Source: Bacteroidetes bacterium GWF2_38_335 (GTDB taxonomy: Bacteria > Bacteroidota > Bacteroidia > Bacteroidales > GWF2-38-335). Taken from it: a stretch of 64,000 nt of DNA. This document shows, in pieces, positions 11,371-19,695 of the stretch; within the stretch, counting starts at the first letter, position 1; each line of letters begins with the position of its first letter. The DNA is taken from assembly GCA_001769535.1 (NCBI GenBank), contig MEOH01000026.1, positions 124,001 through 188,000 of the forward strand, written 5' to 3'. The position numbers were made by a program, and so were the translations under genes. The notes under the pieces are model-generated. The model worked only from the letters and a program-made list of their open reading frames with translations, was not told where the DNA came from and did not search any database.

Positions 11371-11436
11371 TACAGAGGTCATGGTGCTCTGCACCAAATG
11401 TGTTTTCTAATGGTGCAGAGCACCACAACCTCTGTA
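11371..11436. repeat. Long imperfect inverted repeat (REP/MITE-like palindrome)
   Basis: Left arm: TACAGAGGT (11371-11379), two unpaired bases, then TGGTGCTCTGCACCA (11382-11396). Right arm: TGGTGCAGAGCACCA (11411-11425), two unpaired bases, then ACCTCTGTA (11428-11436). The loop is 14 nt. Each 15-mer is itself nearly palindromic (GGTGC...GCACC), so the unit can fold as one long hairpin or as two small ones. It lies far from either flanking gene end (284 bp after yidC), has no T run, and so is not an obvious terminator. It resembles dispersed intergenic palindromes of Bacteroidota genomes; a cruciform protein site or a structured RNA are alternatives. Confidence 0.7.
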
Positions 11437-11445
11437 GGTTAAAAT

Positions 11446-11480
11446 TTACGGTGAATAAAAAAAGGTACAGAGTACCGTAA
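11446..11480. repeat. Short inverted repeat next to the long palindrome
   Basis: TTACGGT (11446-11452) and ACCGTAA (11474-11480) are perfect 7-bp arms. A small GGTAC-AGA-GTACC hairpin sits in the second half. It is ten bases from the long palindrome and probably part of the same element. Confidence 0.45.
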
Positions 11481-11629
11481 CCTTCTTTGACAATTATTAA
11501 TATTCGACTTAACCAGCAGGCCCAAATTAAAATCTAATCAAAAATATTATATGTTAATAAAAAGTTCATAATTTTTTCATCATTAAAACCATATTTTTAT
11601 AATTTTAGCCCGGTAAAAAGCACGTAATT

Positions 11630-14149
11630 ATGAATTATATTCAAAACGAAAATTTAAAACTCGCATACGATTTTGTACAATTTACCGGATTGAACATCTT
11701 TCTTACCGGAAAAGCAGGTACGGGAAAAACTACTTTTTTAAAAAGTCTGAGGTCCAATTTATTTAAAAGGATGATTGTAGTCGCTCCAACCGGCGTAGCA
11801 GCTATCAATGCAGGAGGGGTGACGATTCATTCATTCTTCCAATTGCCTTTTGGTCCATTTATTTCAACAGAATTTGCAAAGTCTAAAAGAACATTTGAAG
11901 ATGAAAATTCTGCTGAAAAATTTTATGCGAATAAGTTCAACAGGGAAAAAATAAAAATTATAAAAAGTCTTGACCTCCTCATAATTGATGAGATCAGCAT
12001 GGTACGTGCCGACCTGCTCGACGCCATTGACGATGTGCTGAGGCGCTATAAAAACCGAAACCTGCCGTTTGGCGGTGTGCAGTTGCTGATGATTGGCGAT
12101 CTCCATCAGCTTGCTCCGGTTGTGCGTGATGAGGACCACATGATTTTAAAGGATTATTACGATTCATACTTTTTCTTCGGCTCAAGGGCTTTGCAAAAAA
12201 CAAGTTTTATCAGCATAGAACTTACTCATATTTTCAGGCAGTCGGATGAGCATTTCATTAATTTACTCAATAATATCAGGGATAAGAAAAACCTTGACGA
12301 AACAATTGCTGAACTAAATAAAAGATATATTCCCGGTTTTAACCCCGAGGAAAAAGATGGCTTTATTACCCTCACAACTCATAACAGCCAATCTCAAACC
12401 ATTAATGAACGTAAATTAAAAGATTTAAAGGGTAAATCAAAAAAATTCACAGCAACAACAAAAGGTGAATTTCCTGATTACTCTTTTCCCACAGAAAAAG
12501 AGCTTGAGCTGAAAATTAATGCTCAGGTAATGTTTGTAAAAAATGACCTGTCTCCTGAAAAACTCTTTTTTAATGGTAAAATCGGAACCATAACCGGCTT
12601 CGAGGATGATAAAATACTTGTGAAATGTAAAGATGACGATTCTGAAATTCAGGTCGAGATAGCCGAATGGAATAATATCCGTTACGAAATTAATGACGAC
12701 ACCAAAGAAATAAAGGAAGAAGTAATTGGCTCCTTTTTCCAATACCCGCTCAAACTTGCATGGGCTATAACCATTCATAAATCGCAGGGACTAACTTTCG
12801 AAAAAGCCATAATTGATGCAAAGGATGCTTTTGCATTCGGACAGGTTTACGTTGCACTGAGTCGATGCAAAACCCTCGACGGACTCGTTCTGTCATCACC
12901 TGTTGGACAGTCTGGAATAAAAAGTGATTTTTCGGTTTCTGAATTCAATTCCCAAATGGAAAAAAACCGTCCGGATGACGGTCTCCTCCAAAAAGCACGC
13001 AGAGAATTTGAACAGTTGCTGATTATTGATCTGTTTGATTATGAGTCGATAAAACGAAGGTTTGGATATTTCTTAAAAGTTTTCAAAGAAAATGAAAGTG
13101 CTGTGGATTTACTTTCTTCTCTCGATTATAGCGACATTTTTAATAGTTTCAGATCAGAAATTTATGATGTTTCGGTGAAGTTTCACAAACAGCTTAAAGA
13201 AATGGTTAATGCGGCATCAGAACCTGAAAGGGATTTGAAATTGCAGGATAGAATTAAATCGGGAGCAAGCTATTTTTATGAAAAAACCGGTGCCATTCTT
13301 TGGGAGGATATTAGTGTGGCTCGTGTGGATTCTGATAACAAAGCAATTCAAAAAACATTGAATGACGCTCTGGTAAAAATTAAAGAGGAATTATATCCCA
13401 AAATGGCTTGCCTGGAGCATTGTAAAGGGGGATTTTCAACAAAAAAATATCTTGAAATAAAAGCCAAAGCTTCCATAAACGAAATGGGAGCGAAGAAGCC
13501 TGAAAAAATAAAAAAAGAAGTAAAAACCGACCTGACAAAACATCCAATACTATATAACCTGCTGCGCGATTGGCGTGCTGTTAAATCGGAGGAATTAAAC
13601 CTGCCCCGTTACGCCATCATGCACCAAAATACACTGGCTGGCGTTTTGGAATTTTTACCTGTCGAGATCGATCATTTAAAACCCCTCAGGGGATTTGGCA
13701 AACAAACCATTGAAAAATTCGGAGCAGAGATTGTCAGTATTGTTAAAAAATACGTTGATGAAAACCATGTTGATATTTCTGTTATCGACAGGAAACTAAG
13801 ATCTAAGAAAAAAGAGAAAACATTAAAAGTTGATTCCAAGGCAGTGAGTATGGAACTTTATAAATCCGGAAAAAGTATTCAGCAGATTGCAGCTGAAAGG
13901 GGATTTACAGCTTCAACCATCGAAACACATCTGGCTCATTTTGTGGGCACTGGAGAGCTTATGGCGGAATTATTTGTTGACAAGGAAAAGATTAGCAAAG
14001 CAAGTGAATATTTTCTGAAGGAAAAGAATTTCAGTCTGTCCCCTGCAATAGAAAACCTCGGCCCAGACTACACCTATAGTCAACTGCGGATAATAATCAA
14101 ACACCTTCAATTCAAAGGTCTGATCAGTTTAATTGAACAAAAAGAATAA
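11630..14149 (+). CDS. PIF1-like SF1B helicase with C-terminal HRDC and helix-turn-helix domains
   Basis: An 839-residue ATP-dependent DNA helicase. The Walker A box is FLTGKAGTGKTTFLKSL (about residues 24-40), and Walker B is LDLLIIDEISMVRADLLD (about 117-134). Further SF1B motifs include GGVQLLMIGDLHQLAPVV and the late AITIHKSQGLTFEKAIID and VYVALSRCKTLDGL, typical of PIF1/RecD2-like enzymes. A linker follows, then an HRDC domain (about 640-710, LLRDWRAVKSEELNLPRYAI), which binds DNA in RecQ-like helicases. A winged or simple HTH module (about 745-835, SIQQIAAERGFTASTIETHL) closes the protein. The architecture is recurrent in Bacteroidota. It likely acts in replication-fork or recombination repair, though the exact substrate is not visible. 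It stands alone behind the long non-coding gap. Confidence 0.88.
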   Translation: MNYIQNENLKLAYDFVQFTGLNIFLTGKAGTGKTTFLKSLRSNLFKRMIVVAPTGVAAINAGGVTIHSFFQLPFGPFISTEFAKSKRTFEDENSAEKFYANKFNREKIKIIKSLDLLIIDEISMVRADLLDAIDDVLRRYKNRNLPFGGVQLLMIGDLHQLAPVVRDEDHMILKDYYDSYFFFGSRALQKTSFISIELTHIFRQSDEHFINLLNNIRDKKNLDETIAELNKRYIPGFNPEEKDGFITLTTHNSQSQTINERKLKDLKGKSKKFTATTKGEFPDYSFPTEKELELKINAQVMFVKNDLSPEKLFFNGKIGTITGFEDDKILVKCKDDDSEIQVEIAEWNNIRYEINDDTKEIKEEVIGSFFQYPLKLAWAITIHKSQGLTFEKAIIDAKDAFAFGQVYVALSRCKTLDGLVLSSPVGQSGIKSDFSVSEFNSQMEKNRPDDGLLQKARREFEQLLIIDLFDYESIKRRFGYFLKVFKENESAVDLLSSLDYSDIFNSFRSEIYDVSVKFHKQLKEMVNAASEPERDLKLQDRIKSGASYFYEKTGAILWEDISVARVDSDNKAIQKTLNDALVKIKEELYPKMACLEHCKGGFSTKKYLEIKAKASINEMGAKKPEKIKKEVKTDLTKHPILYNLLRDWRAVKSEELNLPRYAIMHQNTLAGVLEFLPVEIDHLKPLRGFGKQTIEKFGAEIVSIVKKYVDENHVDISVIDRKLRSKKKEKTLKVDSKAVSMELYKSGKSIQQIAAERGFTASTIETHLAHFVGTGELMAELFVDKEKISKASEYFLKEKNFSLSPAIENLGPDYTYSQLRIIIKHLQFKGLISLIEQKE

Positions 14150-14190
14150 CAAGTCCCATCTTCCTAATTTATACCCACTTCTCACAACTA

Positions 14191-14218
14191 GCTACTTGCT
14201 ACTCGCTACTTGTTACTA
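14191..14218. repeat. Degenerate heptamer tandem repeat
   Basis: Four head-to-tail 7-mers: GCTACTT, GCTACTC, GCTACTT, GTTACTA. They lie in the 76-bp gap between the convergent ends of the helicase gene and the DUF1573 gene. Probably a short low-complexity tract with no coding role. Confidence 0.7.
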
Positions 14219-14225
14219 GCACCCC

Positions 14226-15044
14226 TCAATGTCCTCCGCTATTTCCTCCGCCAAGCACAGTGCCTTTTATTCTGAGAGAAATAACAGGGTTTTTGGGATC
14301 ATTGGTATTTACTGTAATGGATTTATTTTGGTTTCCATTTTTTCCTGCTGTGTTAAATGAAACAGAAATCTTACTTGATTCTCCTGCTTTTATTGGTTTA
14401 CCAGCTTGACTGGCAGCAGTGCAGCCTCAGGACCCCTTAACACGGCGAATCTCAAGATCATTTCGTCCAAGATTCTTAAATGTGAAATCATAGGTTATTT
14501 TAGCGCCTTGTTCAACTGATCCAAAGTCATAAACTAATGTGTCAAATTTTACAATTGGGGCTTCTTCTAACTGCTTTTTTGTGTATTTGGTAAAGTCTTC
14601 GTCCAGACTGCAGTTGAAATTCAGTGCGTTTTGTTTATAAGTTGTTGTGTCTCCATTAACTACTACAAACACCGAAAAGGTAGTAGAACCCCATTGCTGC
14701 ATTCCTTCTTTGTTTTTGTGCAACTTTGGTGTGTAGGTAGTTACTATAATTCCTTCTTTGCCTGGTTTAAGGGTAGCCGGAGCATTTACCAACTTTAAAT
14801 AAGCAGGAAGGTCTTTGTAAGTCAGTTTGATTTTTGTTTTTGAAACATTCTTTATTTTAACAGTATCTATTCTAACCGAGTTGATGTCTATATTGCCCAT
14901 CGATACGGTATTTTTTAACACTTTAACAGCACCGTTTCCCCATTGAAAAGGGTAGTCAGGTTGGGTATTTCCCGGTTTATCCTGCGATATTGCTGCATAG
15001 GACAGGACCAGAGAAATAAACAGAATTGAAAATAGTTTATTCAT
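14226..15044 (-). CDS. DUF1573 domain protein interrupted by an in-frame TGA at the conserved Cys (candidate selenoprotein or nonsense mutant)
   Basis: The start is the ATG at 15044 (signal peptide MNKLF to AAISQ). The frame runs to a TGA at 14427-14429 (codon 206) and then continues open in the same frame for 66 more codons to a TGA at 14226-14228. The continuation is unmistakably the same domain. Before the stop comes DFGSVEQGAKITYDFTF...NDLEIRRVKGS, and directly after it GCTAASQAGKPIKAGESSKI, then NTNDPKNPVISLRIKGTV. DUF1573 proteins carry the signature SCGCT here, so the TGA replaces its first Cys. A 5-bp stem, UGCCA/UGGUA, with loop GUCAAGC lies 16 nt behind the TGA. That is compatible with a relaxed bacterial SECIS, but weak. 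Otherwise it is a single-base nonsense change or error. Residues ~40-140 form an extra N-terminal domain, probably beta-sandwich. Secreted or periplasmic; role unknown. Confidence 0.75.
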
Positions 15045-15064
15045 AATATGATTTATATAGCATT

Positions 15065-15095
15065 CAAAATTAATTAATAATATTTCAAAGGTCAA
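15065..15095 (-). promoter_or_regulatory. Promoter of the DUF1573 gene
   Basis: On the minus strand TTG (15095-15093) is followed 20 nt later by TAATTTTG (15072-15065), matching the Bacteroidota pattern TTTG/TTG-N19-20-TAnnTTTG. It predicts transcription from about 15058, with a leader of roughly 13 nt. It suggests the gene can be transcribed apart from the lipoprotein genes upstream. Confidence 0.5.
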
Positions 15096-15209
15096 TTTTT
15101 TGCCAGATTTTATCATATTATTAACAAAAGGTTGGTTATAGAATGCAACCCTGTAAAAAAAACCACCAACACAAATCAATGCATTGGTGGTAAAATAAAA
15201 AAAAATATT

Positions 15210-16283
15210 TTAAAAAAACTTTTGTGTTTCGAAAGCTGAATTGCACAGGTGTATTTCAATCACTGTTCCTTTAAACAGTTTTGAAATGCCTTCTTTTAGC
15301 TTTTTGGCGTAATCGGCGATATCCTGCGATTCAAGATCCAATCCCTTTCTCATTACAAACTTAACCTGCAGATTTTTATCTTCCCTTTTTACCTGTACCG
15401 AAGTGTTTTTCTGCTCGGCAAAATAATTTGTCTCAAGCCATTTGGCCAGCTTTTCTGCATCTTCTTTGGTTACAGTCTCGGTATAGCAAAGCTCACCATC
15501 GATTACTTCAATCTCAGTTCCGAAATTGTACTTTTCAATATTGCTTTCATCCCAGGGTATTTCTTTCCTTGATTCAAACATGGAATTGCAGAAATTAATC
15601 ACAACCGGACTATTATTCAGAAGTTTGCTGATTTCAACCTGTGAAAAAACTGCATTGGCAACAAGAGATTCATCTTCCACATCCACATCATCCCTGAAAA
15701 CAAAATTGACTATGTATGAGTTGCCTGACTTGTCAAGCTGAACAGAGCTGTTCTTTTGAAATACAAAGTAACTTGGTTCGAGATATTCAGAAACGGTTTG
15801 GGCTTCTTCCTTACTCACATTTTTATAGAATAAGTCTCCATTGGCAGTGGCAATTACCTCACCGAATTCTATTGCAGCAGCCAGCTTATCGTTCCATTCT
15901 AACTTTTTGTTCATTTCGAAAGAACGGTCACAGAGCCACACTTCAATTTCAGCACCATTCAATTCCTTGCTGAGTGATACCTGCACAATCCTGAAAGCAT
16001 TAATTACAGCTACAGATTCAAGATCAGCACCTTCAACAGTTACAAATTTCACAATGAATACATCACCATCTTTGTCAATCTGAACAGAAGGCTTTTCATT
16101 GGCTGCAGGGAAAAAGTTTTCTTTAAGCCAGTCGGCTATTTTTTGGGCATCTTGTTCTTCAACATTCTCTGAATAATATACTTCCCCGTTTTCAACATCA
16201 ATCATTGTTCCATAGTCGTTACAGGAAATTATCAGAAGCGCTGAAAATAAAATCGCCAGCGTAACAATTAAGTATTTTTTCAT
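15210..16283 (-). CDS. Lipoprotein with three tandem copies of an unrecognised ~110-residue domain
   Basis: A 357-residue protein with a lipoprotein signal (MKKYL, hydrophobic core, lipobox LIISC, Cys near 21). The mature part is three homologous units at about 25-140, 140-250 and 250-357. Each starts with G-x-x-I-x-x-x-x-G-E/D-L/V-x-Y (for example GELCYTETVTKEDAEKLAKW), continues with a WLE-x-x-YF helix end, a VQ-x-x-K/D-x-D strand, and closes with I-x-x-x-x-C-x-x-x-F-E (for example IEIHLCNSAFETQ). The Cys near the end of each unit is conserved. The neighbour upstream (16286-16672) is the same domain as a single copy and ends 2 bp from this start. I do not recognise the family; no enzymatic motif is seen. 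Probably periplasm-facing and outer-membrane anchored. Confidence 0.75.
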   Translation of the reverse strand: MKKYLIVTLAILFSALLIISCNDYGTMIDVENGEVYYSENVEEQDAQKIADWLKENFFPAANEKPSVQIDKDGDVFIVKFVTVEGADLESVAVINAFRIVQVSLSKELNGAEIEVWLCDRSFEMNKKLEWNDKLAAAIEFGEVIATANGDLFYKNVSKEEAQTVSEYLEPSYFVFQKNSSVQLDKSGNSYIVNFVFRDDVDVEDESLVANAVFSQVEISKLLNNSPVVINFCNSMFESRKEIPWDESNIEKYNFGTEIEVIDGELCYTETVTKEDAEKLAKWLETNYFAEQKNTSVQVKREDKNLQVKFVMRKGLDLESQDIADYAKKLKEGISKLFKGTVIEIHLCNSAFETQKFF

Positions 16284-16285
16284 TT

Positions 16286-16672
16286 TTATTTAACTACTTT
16301 TTGAGTTTCAAGTTTGTCGTCGCAAAGGTGAATTTCAACTTTTGAATCGGGAAATACGGTTTTCACGCCTTCTAAAAGCATATTGGCATAGGCAACAACA
16401 TTCTCATCATCCAGATTTACATCATCGCGGACAACAAATTTTGCCTGAAAAACATCGCCTTCTTTTTCCAACTGAACTGATGCATCCTTGTTCTGTACAA
16501 AATAGTTTTCCTCGAGCCATTTTCCAAGTTTGTTGGCATCGTCTTCAGTTACATTTGAAGTGTAGAACAATTCGCCGTCTTTAAGTTCAATCTTTGTTCC
16601 GTGATTTGAACATGACGAAATAAAAATAACTGCCATCATCAGCAGCATTAATGGTAATAATCTCTTTTTCAT
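16286..16672 (-). CDS. Small lipoprotein, single-domain paralogue of the downstream triple-domain protein
   Basis: A 128-residue protein with a lipobox FISSC (Cys near 21). The remaining ~105 residues match each unit of the downstream protein: GTKIELKDGELFYTSNVTED, KWLEENYF, VQLEKEGDVFQAKFVVRDD and VEIHLCDDKLETQ. Only 2 bp separate its stop from the next start, so the pair is translated from one mRNA. It lies 10 bp behind WbqC. The arrangement looks like gene duplication followed by internal triplication of one copy. Function unknown. Confidence 0.75.
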   Translation of the reverse strand: MKKRLLPLMLLMMAVIFISSCSNHGTKIELKDGELFYTSNVTEDDANKLGKWLEENYFVQNKDASVQLEKEGDVFQAKFVVRDDVNLDDENVVAYANMLLEGVKTVFPDSKVEIHLCDDKLETQKVVK

Positions 16673-16682
16673 TTTATTCTAT

Positions 16683-17303
16683 TTAAAGGTTAATAATATT
16701 TTCTGTACCCGGACCTTCATTAAAAATAAGATCTAAAATGCTCAGATTCTCCAGAAAACCGTGTTTTGGTTCAAAAACCTGATAATATTTTGCTGATTCA
16801 AAAAACGGATCCTCTTTTTTCATTCTTTGCTTGGGATGAATACCAAACCTGAAATCTGAACTGCCAATATACTCATTTTCAAAATCCGATGTGTATTTTA
16901 TCTCACAATTAATATCCAAAATTTTCAACAGAACGGCGAGAATATCCTGATTCAAATCCCAGAGAAAAACATACTTTTTTGAGAAAAAATGCTCTATTTC
17001 AGGAAAATAATGCTCGAAATAAGGTGAGTTTTTGTAGGCTGATTCTATTGCCCGAAAATGAATTTTCTGCCAGTTTTCGTCGTAATCAATCTTAACATCT
17101 TTAATTTTTGTTTTTGATGTGGCTTGCTTTTCTATAGGAATACTCAATGTAAGTCTGCCATTTGCTCCGTATATCTCACACCGGTTGCGATAGGATTGCT
17201 TTGAATAGTTTTCAAACTTTTCTATGTACACTGTATCGCCCTTTGCCAGCTTGTTCATGTACTGCAGAGGCGGAAAATATGCGGTAGACAGGTAAAATAT
17301 CAT
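16683..17303 (-). CDS. WbqC-like family protein
   Basis: The start is the ATG at 17303 (MIFYLSTAYFPPLQYM), 8 bp after the hexosaminidase stop. The frame extends to a TTG at 17315, but that would overlap the upstream gene and lacks homology. 206 residues. The N-terminal YFPPLQY, the NRCEIYGANGRLTLSIPI strand and the FEHYFPEIEHFF segment match the WbqC family (related to the cysteine-protease-like fold of O-antigen cluster genes). The family has no proven activity; members often sit in surface-polysaccharide or lipoprotein-export loci in Bacteroidota. Here it is sandwiched between GH20 and two lipoproteins in one minus-strand unit. Confidence 0.8.
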   Translation of the reverse strand: MIFYLSTAYFPPLQYMNKLAKGDTVYIEKFENYSKQSYRNRCEIYGANGRLTLSIPIEKQATSKTKIKDVKIDYDENWQKIHFRAIESAYKNSPYFEHYFPEIEHFFSKKYVFLWDLNQDILAVLLKILDINCEIKYTSDFENEYIGSSDFRFGIHPKQRMKKEDPFFESAKYYQVFEPKHGFLENLSILDLIFNEGPGTENIINL

Positions 17304-17311
17304 TTTATTGA

Positions 17312-19567
17312 TCAATTAACAATTATCTCATCGGCAAACACCCAGCATTTTCCTCCGGCCCCCTGATGCCATGACGGGCAGATTCCTGTGTTGATTCCGA
17401 TTACCTTGATATATTTTGCTTTCAGTCCTTCAAAACTTTTTTCGTATTTCTTAACAATTGTCTCTGAGGCTGATTGCGGAATATCTGTAATAATTTCTGC
17501 TTCTTTTTTATAAGTTTTGCCATCCAGACTCGAATAGAATTCCACTTTTACAGGTAAAAATATCCAATGGGGCACTAGCTGGAAAAAGTTTACGGAAATG
17601 CTTTTAATTTCTGTTTTTGCATCAAAGGTAATTATTGCTTCAAGATTTTCCTTTTCAAATCCCTGCCATATTCCGTCGTTGTAATTGTCGGACGAACCAA
17701 TTAGTCCGTCGGTCAGACTACCTTCGCCGGTGCCTTTGTATTTATCTGCGTAGGGGAATTTGATTACCGGAATGAGGCCGATAGCTTTGTGAACGTTTAC
17801 TTCCTTTTTCATTGCATCTCCGATAATTTTGCTTTTTCTGGCTGCAATGGCTTTAATTTCACAGGACTTTTCAATGGTAATTTCTTTTGAATATTTTGGA
17901 GATTTAAGTGTGGGCTCGCTGCCGTCAACAGTGTAATAAACATCAATATAATCAAGTTTGTTTTCAATTTTAAACAGATATTTTCCTTTCCCTGAGGATG
18001 TAAGGGTAAGATCAAACGGACTTTCTTCAAACCCGTAATCCACATTCATCAGGTCGAGTCTGTCATAGAATGAAGCCAGTCTTTTTCTGAAATCTTCAAA
18101 ATCCCTGTTATGGTATGTCCATAAAACTTCGCTCAGGGCAAGGATTCTTGGAAATACCCGGCGATCAACCTTTTCCTGCGGCGCACTTTCGGTCCACATG
18201 CAGCATTCAGAACCCAGAATGTATTTTGCTTTGTCTTTTGAAAGTTCTTTGGGAACCGGATTGAAACTGTACACTTTTTTAAGATTGGTATTCTTTTCTC
18301 CGGCATCCAGATAAACCTCACCGGCCGGTGACATCACCACATAATGGTTTGAATTCGCTGCTTCGATTCCGCCTTCAAAACCTCTCCATGACTGTACGGT
18401 GGCTGTTTCGGCCAATCCGCCTTCCAATATCTCATCCCAGCCAATGAGTTTTTTTCCTTTCGAAGAAAGGTACTTTTCTACGCGTTTGATAAAATAACTC
18501 TGCAGTTCCTTTTCATCTTTCAGTCCTTCCTTTTTAATTCTGGCCTGACACTTAGGGCAGGCACTCCAGCGATCCTTGGGAACTTCGTCGCCGCCAATGT
18601 GGATGTATTGCGAAGGGAAAAGTTCAATTACTTCGTCAAGCACATTTTCGATAAACTCAAATGTATTCTCGTTTCCGGCACAATATACATCCTTGTGAAC
18701 ACCCCAGTTGGTTTCCACTTCGAACGGATCGCCTGTGCAGGAAATTTCGGGATAGGAGGCGAGGGCAGCCTTGCAATGACCGGGCATTTCAATTTCAGGG
18801 ATTATTTCCACATGGCGTTCGCTTGCATAGTCAATTATTTCCCTTATGTCTTCCTGCGAATAAAAGCCACCGTGTTTGTTTCCCTGATAATCGGTGCGCC
18901 AGGCCGATTTTTCGGTAAGTAACGGGTATTTTTTTATTTCAATGCGCCAGCCCTGATCTTCGGTCAGATGCCAGTGAAAACGATTCATTTTAAGCATGGC
19001 CAGCAGGTCAATATATTTCTTCACAAATTCCTTGTCCATGAAATGCCTGCAGCAGTCGAGTAACATTCCGCGCCACCGAAAAACCGGCTTATCAGCGATG
19101 GTGAGGCAGGGGACTTTCCACTCAAATTTTTCAATAATTTTCTGGTTTTCAATTTCTTTTGGCAGCAATTGTCTGAGGGTTTGCATCCCATAAAACAATC
19201 CTGCTTTTGCATTGGCCGATATTTTTATGAAGTCTTGAGTGATTTCAAGTAAATAACCCTCAGTACCAAGGGTATCTGGCGATTTGACAATTACCAGTTC
19301 AATGGAGTTTTCGGGTCCGTCACCCTTCAGTGCAGGTGCAAAAAAACGGGATAAATACATTCCTTCAGCATTGCTTTTATCAAATATCAGGGAAGTATTG
19401 GCCGAAAAAACAAAATATCCCGTTCCAGTTGTCATGGATTGGGGGCGGGGAATGAGGTTTAATTCGCCGGAATCTGTTTTTTTTTCCGTGGTATTTTCAT
19501 TTTGGCTGTTGCATGAAACAAGGGCTAAGAGGAAAAAAAAGGAAATAATTCTGAAATATGTATGCAT
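17312..19567 (-). CDS. Beta-N-acetylhexosaminidase, GH20, lipoprotein
   Basis: Removes terminal beta-linked GlcNAc/GalNAc from glycans by substrate-assisted catalysis. Lipobox LALVSC (Cys19) anchors it in the envelope. Residues ~35-155 form the GH20b domain; ~160-505 the TIM barrel, with HWHLTEDQGWRIE (198-210) and the catalytic Asp-Glu pair in HIGGDEVPKDRW (Asp327, Glu328). The C-terminal ~540-600 segment is a chitobiase-type Fn3-like domain (VYYTVDGSEPTLKSPKYS), and ~605-751 looks like a galactose-binding (F5/8-type C) beta-sandwich. Full length at 751 residues. It is the first gene of a minus-strand series (GH20, WbqC, two lipoproteins). Likely used for host, algal or chitin-type glycan scavenging or peptidoglycan-fragment trimming; the exact substrate is not deducible. 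Confidence 0.93.
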   Translation of the reverse strand: MHTYFRIISFFFLLALVSCNSQNENTTEKKTDSGELNLIPRPQSMTTGTGYFVFSANTSLIFDKSNAEGMYLSRFFAPALKGDGPENSIELVIVKSPDTLGTEGYLLEITQDFIKISANAKAGLFYGMQTLRQLLPKEIENQKIIEKFEWKVPCLTIADKPVFRWRGMLLDCCRHFMDKEFVKKYIDLLAMLKMNRFHWHLTEDQGWRIEIKKYPLLTEKSAWRTDYQGNKHGGFYSQEDIREIIDYASERHVEIIPEIEMPGHCKAALASYPEISCTGDPFEVETNWGVHKDVYCAGNENTFEFIENVLDEVIELFPSQYIHIGGDEVPKDRWSACPKCQARIKKEGLKDEKELQSYFIKRVEKYLSSKGKKLIGWDEILEGGLAETATVQSWRGFEGGIEAANSNHYVVMSPAGEVYLDAGEKNTNLKKVYSFNPVPKELSKDKAKYILGSECCMWTESAPQEKVDRRVFPRILALSEVLWTYHNRDFEDFRKRLASFYDRLDLMNVDYGFEESPFDLTLTSSGKGKYLFKIENKLDYIDVYYTVDGSEPTLKSPKYSKEITIEKSCEIKAIAARKSKIIGDAMKKEVNVHKAIGLIPVIKFPYADKYKGTGEGSLTDGLIGSSDNYNDGIWQGFEKENLEAIITFDAKTEIKSISVNFFQLVPHWIFLPVKVEFYSSLDGKTYKKEAEIITDIPQSASETIVKKYEKSFEGLKAKYIKVIGINTGICPSWHQGAGGKCWVFADEIIVN

Positions 19568-19589
19568 CTTTTTTAGTATTTTATTGCGT

Positions 19590-19597
19590 CAAATGTA
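19590..19597 (-). promoter_or_regulatory. -7 box upstream of the GH20 gene
   Basis: On the minus strand this reads TACATTTG, a match to TAnnTTTG, 22 bases before the GH20 ATG. No clear -33 TTTG is seen at the usual distance. Confidence 0.35.
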
Positions 19598-19695
19598 TAA
19601 CAAAAGAGAATATTGTTTATTAGATGTTTTTGTTTTTTATTAGTTTTATAAAAAAAATAACGCAAATAATCCAATGGAGATTCACACTTGACCAT

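Larger units (their letters stand above)
11148..11629. other. Non-coding gap between yidC and the PIF1-like helicase gene
   Basis: About 480 bp without a credible gene. Short open frames at 11202-11480 show no family resemblance, no signal and no codon structure. The gap contains a TATATTTG box (11325-11332, matching TAnnTTTG), the large inverted repeat at 11371-11436 and a second 7-bp inverted repeat at 11446-11480. The remaining sequence is AT-rich and unremarkable. Confidence 0.6.

Noticed and set aside
11202-11480. Short overlapping open frames in the gap after yidC
   Set aside because: Three overlapping frames in different phases, none with a signal, domain or codon pattern, and the region contains a long palindrome; no gene is supported.
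14191-14218. Heptamer repeats considered as a CRISPR-like or satellite array
   Set aside because: Four degenerate 7-mers without spacers, and no cas genes in the window.
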